Assembly: GCA_004282745.1 (NCBI GenBank)
Contig: SHMT01000005.1
Location: 1 to 64,000 of the forward strand
Direction: 5' to 3'
DNA from: Candidatus Scalindua sp. SCAELEC01
GTDB lineage: Bacteria > Planctomycetota > Brocadiia > Brocadiales > Scalinduaceae
Length of the DNA stretch: 64,000 bases
Shown: positions 57,926-64,000 of the stretch, piece by piece
Numbering within the stretch: the stretch's first letter is position 1
Layout of the letters: each line of letters opens with the position of its first letter
The notes under the pieces: model-generated
Seen by the model: only the letters and a program-made list of their open reading frames with translations
Database searches by the model: none
Told to the model about the DNA's origin: nothing
Translations under genes and position numbers: made by a program

Positions 57926-57985
57926 GTAGGGGCTGTTTCACAAACAGCCCTATTAAAAATGGTTCGTTTGGGAAACGAACCCTAC
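57926..57985. repeat. Repeat family D, copy 2
   Basis: GTAGGGGCTGTTTCACAAAC ... GTTCGTTTGGGAAACGAACC ... CCTAC: outer GTAGGG/CCCTAC ends and two perfect internal hairpins (GGCTGTTT/AAACAGCC and GGTTCGTTT/AAACGAACC). It is better preserved than copy 1 at 55051. Confidence 0.7.
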
Positions 57986-58055
57986 AAAAAAATTTAAATA
58001 TTGATTCCTGCAACAGAAACATAAACTTCCTTTTGCCATTATGAAAACGGTCTAT

Positions 58056-60629
58056 TTATTTTTCAAACAACTCTAACTGCTGCAGGTCTCCCTCCTCTGT
58101 AGTAGTTTCTGGACCTTCACTTGCAATAGGGGTAACGTCGACTACCTCATAGCTGCTGATGATGTTACCTCGAGCCTTATAGCCTTTGATGTCGACAAGT
58201 GTATTCAGGTGGACGACATCGCTTCGTCTCTCTTTTTTGCGGCCAAATAGATAGTGAATCTTGACTTTTGGATCTACCTCAGTGGTGACAATGATTGGGG
58301 AGTTACCATTTTCGGCAACCATAAATTGTAGGGAGGCGCCAATCGCATTGGCCTGTACGGTAAAACGTTTCACATAATATTTTTTTGATTCTCCATCAAA
58401 ATGGACGACGGTAATGATGGTTTCAGGAGTATCTTTTTCAATGAGGAGCGTTTTTTCTGTATCATACCGATTGGTGAGCTCAAAACTCGTTAGTTCTATT
58501 GTGCCATCTTTATATGCAACCAGGACCCTATCTTCCCCTTCAAATTTTCCCAGATATCGGCCTCTCTTTTCGCTATTGAGCCGGCCGACTGTTTCATCGT
58601 ACCAGATGTCGAGCCCACCTAAAGTGGATATTCCCGATTTCTTATGTACCACCTTTCGTATTGGGTACTTTGTGAGCCTGTTGCCTTTTGAAGAGCGTCC
58701 TTTGATGGCAAGATCGGAAAAATCGAATTCAAATAACATTTTCCGAGCGGAACATCCCGCACGAAGTGATACCGCAACCACTTCCGATTCACTGTTTGGG
58801 TGAACGCTGAAATAGATGACCTTTGATCCCTTTGTGCCCAGGGTGAGATCATAGGGTTTGTCATAGGTGACTGAGGTGACGGCAAATCGTTTTACAAAGC
58901 TGGCACCATCATTGCCATCCAGGTAGATCATGTGGTAGACCATGCGATCATCATTTTTTTTCCACACCTGAGCATGAATAATATCCTTACCAACAAAGGC
59001 CTTTTCCGCGATACGGGTGACCAGGAATGTACCGTTAGCCAGGAATACAATTATTACGTCAATATCGGAACATTCACCAACATACTCTTCCTTTTTCAGC
59101 CCGTAACCAATAAAGCCATCCTTACGGTTCATGTAGAGTTTCTGGTTAGCGATTGCAACTTGAGCAACCTGGATGGTGTCAAAATTGCGGATCTCAGTTT
59201 TCCGTTCACGTCCCTCTCCGTATTTCTTGATCAGATTTTCAAAATAGGCGATGGAGTAATCGACGAGATTTTTTAAGTCGTATTTCACCTGTTTGATTTC
59301 GCTTTTCAAGGCCTTTATGGATTCATCGGCGTGAAGGGAATCGTACCGGGAAATTCGCTTAATCTTAATTTCCGTAAGCTTAACGACATCTTCATCGGTC
59401 ATTTCCCGGACAAAGAATTTTTTATATGGCTCCATCCCTTTGTAGATAGCCTCAATTACCGCATCCCATGTTTCACACTCCTCAATATCCCGATAGATCC
59501 GCTTTTCGATAAATATTTTTTCCAGTGAAGAGAAGTGTAACTTCTCTAAAAGCTCTTCAAGCGTATATTGCAGTTCTCGTTTCAGCAGGGCAACTGTGTG
59601 ACTGGTGGATATTTTCAGGATCTCATTTACGTCAAGAAAATGGGGTTTGTCATCATTTATAATACAGGCATTGGGTGAGATGGAAACTTCACACTCGGTA
59701 AAGGCGTAGAGGGCATCAACCGTTATGTCGGGGGAGACATTATTGGGCAGCTCTATCACTATCTCCACATCTTTTGCCGTGTTATCAACTACGCGCTTTA
59801 TCTTGATCTTGTTATTTTCGCTGGCCTTTACGATGGAGACCATTACGCTTGAGGTCGTTGTTGTGTAGGGGATATTGCGGATTACCAATGATCTCTTCCC
59901 CAAGACATCTATTTTTGCCCTGACACGGATCTTTCCACCGCGCAAGCCCTCATTGTAATTGCTGACATCTGCCATCCCACCAGTGGGAAAGTCGGGTAAG
60001 AGATCAGTTTTGTTACCTCGTAAAATTTCTATCGATGCCTCCAGCAATTCGATAAAATTGTGGGGCATGATCTTTGTTGCCAAACCAACAGCGATTCCTT
60101 CGGTTCCCTGTGCTAACAGGAGAGGAAATTTAACGGGGAGTATTATCGGTTCTTTTTTTCGTCCGTCGTAGGAGAGCTGCCAGTCGGTAATTTGGTTATT
60201 AAAGGCGACTTCAAGGGCAAATTTAGAGAGTCGTGCCTCGATATAACGGGGAGCTGCTGCAGAGTCTCCGGTACGAACATCTCCCCAGTTTCCCTGGGTC
60301 TCAATGAGGAGCTCTTTTTGCCCCATGTTGACCAGGGCGTCCCCGATGGCGGCATCACCATGTGGATGGTACTGCATGGTGTGGCCGATCACATTTGCTG
60401 CTTTATGAAAACGTCCGTCGTCCATCTGCTTCATCGAGTGGAGTATACGTCGTTGTACCGGTTTCAGTCCGTCCAACAGTGCAGGTACCGCCCGTTCCAG
60501 GATTACGTACGACGCGTATTCCAGAAACCAGTTGCTGTACATCTTTGAAACATGCACCGCTTCATGCATTTCGTTGTTGTTGCCGGATGAGTTGCTGGGT
60601 ATTTTCTGTTGACTCTTTTTCTTAGGCAT
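58056..60629 (-). CDS. parC: DNA topoisomerase IV subunit A, Bacteroidetes type
   Basis: ParC is the DNA-cutting subunit that, with ParE, unlinks daughter chromosomes. The 857-residue protein has RAVPALLDGLKPVQRRIL, HPHGDAAIGDALVNMGQ and the catalytic Tyr129 in APRYIEARLS. The quinolone-region residue equal to GyrA Ser83 is Ala93, and Asp97 equals Asp87. HGDAAIGDAL and RYIEARLSKFAL resemble ParC of Bacteroidetes rather than the usual GyrA/ParC of other phyla. The C-terminal part forms the usual beta-propeller-like DNA-binding region. It follows parE by 4 bases. Confidence 0.93.
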   Translation of the reverse strand: MPKKKSQQKIPSNSSGNNNEMHEAVHVSKMYSNWFLEYASYVILERAVPALLDGLKPVQRRILHSMKQMDDGRFHKAANVIGHTMQYHPHGDAAIGDALVNMGQKELLIETQGNWGDVRTGDSAAAPRYIEARLSKFALEVAFNNQITDWQLSYDGRKKEPIILPVKFPLLLAQGTEGIAVGLATKIMPHNFIELLEASIEILRGNKTDLLPDFPTGGMADVSNYNEGLRGGKIRVRAKIDVLGKRSLVIRNIPYTTTTSSVMVSIVKASENNKIKIKRVVDNTAKDVEIVIELPNNVSPDITVDALYAFTECEVSISPNACIINDDKPHFLDVNEILKISTSHTVALLKRELQYTLEELLEKLHFSSLEKIFIEKRIYRDIEECETWDAVIEAIYKGMEPYKKFFVREMTDEDVVKLTEIKIKRISRYDSLHADESIKALKSEIKQVKYDLKNLVDYSIAYFENLIKKYGEGRERKTEIRNFDTIQVAQVAIANQKLYMNRKDGFIGYGLKKEEYVGECSDIDVIIVFLANGTFLVTRIAEKAFVGKDIIHAQVWKKNDDRMVYHMIYLDGNDGASFVKRFAVTSVTYDKPYDLTLGTKGSKVIYFSVHPNSESEVVAVSLRAGCSARKMLFEFDFSDLAIKGRSSKGNRLTKYPIRKVVHKKSGISTLGGLDIWYDETVGRLNSEKRGRYLGKFEGEDRVLVAYKDGTIELTSFELTNRYDTEKTLLIEKDTPETIITVVHFDGESKKYYVKRFTVQANAIGASLQFMVAENGNSPIIVTTEVDPKVKIHYLFGRKKERRSDVVHLNTLVDIKGYKARGNIISSYEVVDVTPIASEGPETTTEEGDLQQLELFEK

Positions 60630-60633
60630 TGTG

Positions 60634-62475
60634 TTAAGCTAAATCCTTTTCAACGTGCAGATTGTCGATAATAAAACGTTGACGGGTTGGGGTGTTTTTA
60701 CCCATATAATAGCTGAGCAGCTGTATGATAGAATCTTTTTGACCCAGTACCAGCGGTTCCAGTCGAATGTCGTCACCAATGAATTGTTCAAACTCGTGAG
60801 GTGAGATCTCACCCAACCCTTTAAAACGCGTTATCTCAGGGTTCTTTCCCAGTCTATCAACTGCCTCCTGCTTCTCTCCTTCACTATAGCAATAGATCGT
60901 CTCCTTCTTGTTACGAACACGGAAAAGAGGTGTCTGGAGAATATGTATATGGCCGTTTTTTACCAGATCGGGGAAGAACTGCAGGAAAAAAGTCATTAAG
61001 AGCAAGCGTATGTGCATGCCGTCAACATCGGCATCAGTGGCAATGATGATGTTATTATATCGGAGATTTTCAATTCCATCTTCAATGTTCAGGGCATGTT
61101 GCAATAGATTGAATTCCTCATTTTCGTAGACTACTTTTTTTGTCATGCCGAAACAGTTGAGGGGCTTACCCCTCAGACTAAAGACGGCCTGCGTCTCTAC
61201 ATTTCTCGACTTGGTAATTGATCCGCTTGCAGAGTCCCCCTCGGTAATAAAGAGGGTGCTTTCATATCGTAGCTCTTTTTTCTCATCACTGTAGTGGATG
61301 TGACAGTCACGGAGCTTCTTGTTGTGAAGGTTGGCCTTTTTGGCCCGTTGGTTTGCTAACTTTTTAATTCCGGCAATCTCTTTTCGTTCCCGTTCAGACT
61401 GGAGGATACGCTTTAACAGCTTATCCGCAGTGTCAGAATGTTTGTGGAGGTAATCGTCCAGCTCTTTCTTAACGTAATCGTTAATAAAAGTCCGGATGGT
61501 GATCCCTTCTGGGCTAATGGTAAGGGAACCCAGTTTCGTCTTCGTTTGGGATTCAAAAACGGGTTCCTGTATGCGGATGCTAATGGCGGCCACGATAGAA
61601 GCACGGATATCGGTGGCATCAAAATCCTTTTTGTAGAACTCTTTGACTCCCTTGACAACGGCTTCACGGAAGGCCGACAGATGGGTACCTCCCTGGATCG
61701 TGTGCTGACCATTGACAAAGGAGTAGTACTCCTCTCCATACTGGTCACCATGGCTGATGGCAAATTCAATATCCTTACTACGAAAATGGATAATGGGGTA
61801 TCTCAGAGATTCGGAGTCGGTCTTACGTAGTAGTAAATCGAGCAACCCATTCTCAGAGTGATATTTTTGGCCATTAAGCTTAATGGTGAGCCCGGCATTA
61901 AGGTAGGCGTAGTTCCAGATCTGGTTTTCAAGAAAATCGGGAATAAACCGGTAATTTTTGAATACCGTATTGTCGGGAGAGAAGACGATTACCGAACCAT
62001 CACGAAGGTTCGTTTTTGCAATCTTGTAGTCCTTCGTCAGTTCACCTTTTGAAAACTCTATCGACTTCATCTCACCGTCACGGATGGCCTGTACCTTGAA
62101 ATAGTTGGAGAGGGCGTTCACGGCTTTTGTACCAACACCATTCAGACCAACCGATTTCTGGAATGCTTCCGAGTCGTATTTCCCCCCGGTGTTGATCTTA
62201 GCGACGCAATCAAATACTTTCCCCAGGGGGATGCCGCGTCCGTAATCTCGTACCTGGACCTGGTGTTCGCTAATATCTATTTCGATTGTTTTCCCAAAGC
62301 CCATTACGTGTTCATCGATAGAGTTGTCAACTATCTCCTTAACCAGGACATAGATACCGTCATCCATAGATGATCCGTCGCCGAGTTTGCCGATATACAT
62401 CCCCGGCCGGAGGCGAATATGCTCCTTCCAGTCCAGAGACTTTATCTGCTCTTCGGTGTATGTTGACTTAATCAT
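60634..62475 (-). CDS. parE: DNA topoisomerase IV subunit B, Bacteroidetes type
   Basis: ParE is the ATPase subunit. From ATG 62475 it has 613 residues. The GHKL ATPase has [30 protein letters not shown] and GRGIPLGKV, then the TOPRIM motifs [10 protein letters not shown] and [11 protein letters not shown]. The shorter start is chosen because the longer frame (to 62622) is unconserved. The [20 protein letters not shown] pattern is that of Bacteroidetes ParE. With parC 4 bases downstream, it encodes a complete topoisomerase IV that looks transferred, probably an ancient event. Confidence 0.93.
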   Translation of the reverse strand: MIKSTYTEEQIKSLDWKEHIRLRPGMYIGKLGDGSSMDDGIYVLVKEIVDNSIDEHVMGFGKTIEIDISEHQVQVRDYGRGIPLGKVFDCVAKINTGGKYDSEAFQKSVGLNGVGTKAVNALSNYFKVQAIRDGEMKSIEFSKGELTKDYKIAKTNLRDGSVIVFSPDNTVFKNYRFIPDFLENQIWNYAYLNAGLTIKLNGQKYHSENGLLDLLLRKTDSESLRYPIIHFRSKDIEFAISHGDQYGEEYYSFVNGQHTIQGGTHLSAFREAVVKGVKEFYKKDFDATDIRASIVAAISIRIQEPVFESQTKTKLGSLTISPEGITIRTFINDYVKKELDDYLHKHSDTADKLLKRILQSERERKEIAGIKKLANQRAKKANLHNKKLRDCHIHYSDEKKELRYESTLFITEGDSASGSITKSRNVETQAVFSLRGKPLNCFGMTKKVVYENEEFNLLQHALNIEDGIENLRYNNIIIATDADVDGMHIRLLLMTFFLQFFPDLVKNGHIHILQTPLFRVRNKKETIYCYSEGEKQEAVDRLGKNPEITRFKGLGEISPHEFEQFIGDDIRLEPLVLGQKDSIIQLLSYYMGKNTPTRQRFIIDNLHVEKDLA

Positions 62476-62650
62476 CTTAAATTCTTTAAAAATTCTAAAA
62501 TTCAGATCTGTGCTCACTCGAATAATTTGCAGGTGAGCATAGAGATTCAAAAAATCTTTGTCAATGACTTTTTTTAAATCAGGGAAAGTTTGAAAACAGA
62601 CTGTCAGCTCTGTTCGAAACAAGTAGATAGACTAATCCGAACGATCAGGT

Positions 62651-62820
62651 ATACTAAAACCGATTTGGTTTTCGGTTTTGCCCGTCCGAACGGCTGGCAG
62701 TCCGGACGGGCTGAAAGCCAAATTTTGGTGAAGGTATCCCCAGACAAAACCAGGCGCCGAGGACTTTACTCGTTCCGTTTTTACTCGGATTTTATCCGAA
62801 AACCATAATACGATGAGTAT
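62651..62820 (+). repeat. Repeat family B copy that interrupts vapC
   Basis: Starts ATACTAAAACCGATTTGGTT and ends AACCATAATACGATGAGTAT. The left hairpin (GCCCGTCCG/CGGACGGGC) is perfect. Both ends carry TA dinucleotides (ACTAAAAC after TA, GAG before TA). Its right end fuses into the vapC frame at 62820, where the PIN-domain reading frame loses similarity. Confidence 0.75.
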
Positions 62821-62903
62821 AACCATGGTATTGCCCTTTCATGTGTTGGTTGTCGCTCGACCAAAGCTGCAACCAATACTGATGTCTTAAATAATGTTCT
62901 CAC
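62781..62903 (-). pseudogene. vapC: VapC-type PIN toxin, truncated by a family B repeat
   Basis: GTG 62903 overlaps the antitoxin stop. The frame encodes a clear PIN-domain N-terminus, MRTLFKTSVLVAALVERQPT then HERAIPWL, before running into repeat sequence (YSSYYGFRIKSE) and a stop after 40 residues. PIN toxins of this family are about 130-140 residues. In addition, the first metal-binding Asp (normally in LFDTSVLV) is Lys here. No remaining PIN sequence is found beyond the repeat at 62640, so the rest appears lost. The toxin is almost certainly inactive. Confidence 0.8.
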
Positions 62904-63157
62904 GAAAAACCTTTAAGTCGTTGACCTCGTAGTTTACGGATAATATCTACTTGGATTTCAATATCTTCTGTTGGTACTCCCGTAAAAACTAATACACCGT
63001 CTTTTTCAACAAGCGTGGGTTCATCCTCAACAGGTGTCTCCACAATTTCTTCCTTTCCTTCTTCTATACGAATGGGACTTCCCTGTTTCAGGTTAAAATC
63101 TTCTCTGATTTTTTTAGGAATAACAATTCTTCCAATTTTATCAAGTGTGATTTTCAT
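62900..63157 (-). CDS. vapB: AbrB-type (VapB) antitoxin
   Basis: The 85-residue protein starts with a SpoVT/AbrB DNA-binding beta-fold (MKITLDKIGRIVIPKKIRED). A linker rich in Glu and a C-terminal segment that would bind the PIN toxin follow. ATG 63157 is chosen because a longer start at 63232 adds unconserved hydrophobic residues. It overlaps the truncated vapC by four bases. With the toxin broken, it may persist as a regulator or be in decay. Confidence 0.85.
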   Translation of the reverse strand: MKITLDKIGRIVIPKKIREDFNLKQGSPIRIEEGKEEIVETPVEDEPTLVEKDGVLVFTGVPTEDIEIQVDIIRKLRGQRLKGFS

Positions 63158-63359
63158 AATACGATCTTTTGAATCCGTAAATTGCCAATAGTCAAGCCCA
63201 AATCCAAGAAGAAAAACCATATAGTGAATCAAGTAGTGTAGTTAGCATACTTGCCAAGTGAAATGTATTGCATCTTACTGGACAAATAAATAAAATACTT
63301 AGGAGGCAGAAAGTAAAAGAGGAAAAGAGTAAAAAACTACTAAGAACAGCAGGAAACAT

Positions 63360-64000
63360 ATGATGGGTGTGGTAATGAATAATGATAACGAATCACATGC
63401 TAGGGAATTACTTCTAGCGGAACATAAATACTTAGGTGATTCATTCTGGAAGAATGAAGAGGGCGGGGAGACGAAGGTAAGGTTCTTTATCACCTTAGTG
63501 GCGGCAGTTCTTACTGCTATAGCCACTTTGTTCACAATAACGATTGATAATGAGGAAATAGATAATCTCATTATACCAATTATAATATTTGTATTATTCT
63601 CTTTGCTCATGTTTGGAATTATTACATTACTACGTATATTAAAAAGAAACAAAGTGGCAGATACCTATAAAAAAGGTATGGATGAGATTCGTGAGCGGTT
63701 TAGAATATATTTTGATGATGGTAGGGTGCTGTCAGGGTATGAACCTTTAGGTGCTCCAACAAAGCGTAAAAGAGTTAGGAAATTAGGTGGGCTTGCGCAT
63801 ATAGTAAGCGTACTTAACAGCCTTATATTAGCTGCATTATCATGTGCAATTGTCTTAGAAGTACTTTCAGTTTTTTCTGATATTAATCTAATAAGTGAAC
63901 ACAACAATTTTACAATTGCAATCCTCTTGTTTTTTTCAATTTGTATATTTTTTCTTGGATTTATAGTTCATTGCATTTGTATATATTTTGTGGAAAAGAA
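63360..64000 (+). CDS. Membrane protein of unknown function, cut by the window edge
   Basis: The frame from ATG 63360 (or 63375) stays open to the end of the window (at least 213 codons). It has a soluble N-terminal helix region (NESHARELLLAEHKYLGDSF), two close membrane segments (about 45-65 and 75-95), a soluble basic middle (about 97-145), and two more segments (about 150-175 and 185-210). The layout resembles SLATT-type or RipA-like membrane effectors of defence systems, but no motif proves it. The antisense frames here are shadows. Confidence 0.6.
   Translation, partial: MMGVVMNNDNESHARELLLAEHKYLGDSFWKNEEGGETKVRFFITLVAAVLTAIATLFTITIDNEEIDNLIIPIIIFVLFSLLMFGIITLLRILKRNKVADTYKKGMDEIRERFRIYFDDGRVLSGYEPLGAPTKRKRVRKLGGLAHIVSVLNSLILAALSCAIVLEVLSVFSDINLISEHNNFTIAILLFFSICIFFLGFIVHCICIYFVEK

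Noticed and set aside
62640-62780. Remaining vapC sequence beyond the family B repeat
   Set aside because: The minus-strand frame after the repeat ([16 protein letters not shown] and a stop) shows no PIN similarity, so no split second half was called.
63299-63907. Two minus-strand frames (117 and 80 residues) at the right edge
   Set aside because: They are antisense to a membrane-protein frame that has clear membrane segments and runs off the window end.

Overview
The window is a gene-dense bacterial chromosome segment of moderate GC. It carries mostly housekeeping genes, broken up by accessory patches and many short dispersed repeats. The LptE-like, TolC-like and AsmA-like proteins imply a Gram-negative envelope. 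An AhbC/NirJ-type radical SAM protein near hemA and a CcsA/HemX-like gene points to an anaerobe with elaborate haem and cytochrome biology. Together these suggest a planctomycete, possibly an anammox (Brocadiales-like) lineage. That placement is inference, because no rRNA or lineage-specific marker lies in the window. I saw no rRNA, tRNA, CRISPR array, integrase or full transposase.

Layout. 1-2.1 kb: the end of an unknown gene, an orphan CHASE2 sensor, a truncated four-helix-bundle (S23/Avd-like) gene between inverted repeats, and a 126-bp repeat. 2.1-9.6 kb: a consensus promoter, then a tight run purA-uppS-cdsA-phoH-ybeY-recO-TPR-lptE-folP. 9.7-16.6 kb: cdaA-ybbR-pdxJ, dapA-folE, a TolC-like exporter and a MoeB/ThiF-type E1 enzyme. 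16.6-20 kb: a membrane adenylate/guanylate cyclase and a one-domain cyclic-nucleotide-binding protein, each preceded by a copy of the same structured repeat. 20-28.2 kb: pgi, a PAS protein, tex, recQ and a lipoprotein. 28.2-33.2 kb: an AT-rich, Bacteroidetes-like island with a DUF4377-like protein and a secreted zinc metalloprotease with ten 49-residue repeats. 33-44 kb: an AsmA-like protein, CvpA, recA, the AhbC-like radical SAM protein, a class V aminotransferase, trpC, and ccsA-like/hemA. 44-55 kb: nfu, NYN-rnc, pheA-tpiA, secG-yicC, gmk-coaC-dut-ftsK. 55-64 kb: pgsA, an MntA/HepT toxin-antitoxin pair, a homocysteine methyltransferase-like protein, Bacteroidetes-type topoisomerase IV (parE-parC), a broken vapBC pair and a membrane protein cut by the window edge.

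The most unusual content is not a single operon. It is four families of small, hairpin-rich intergenic repeats that sit against stop codons, flank accessory genes and, in one case, cut a VapC toxin gene. Two near-identical copies bracket the cyclase gene like a composite element. Other items worth a second look are a YbeY with Asp in place of its third metal-binding His, a SecG with a His/Asp/Gly/Glu-rich tail, the Bacteroidetes-type topoisomerase IV, and the recently expanded repeat array of the metalloprotease.
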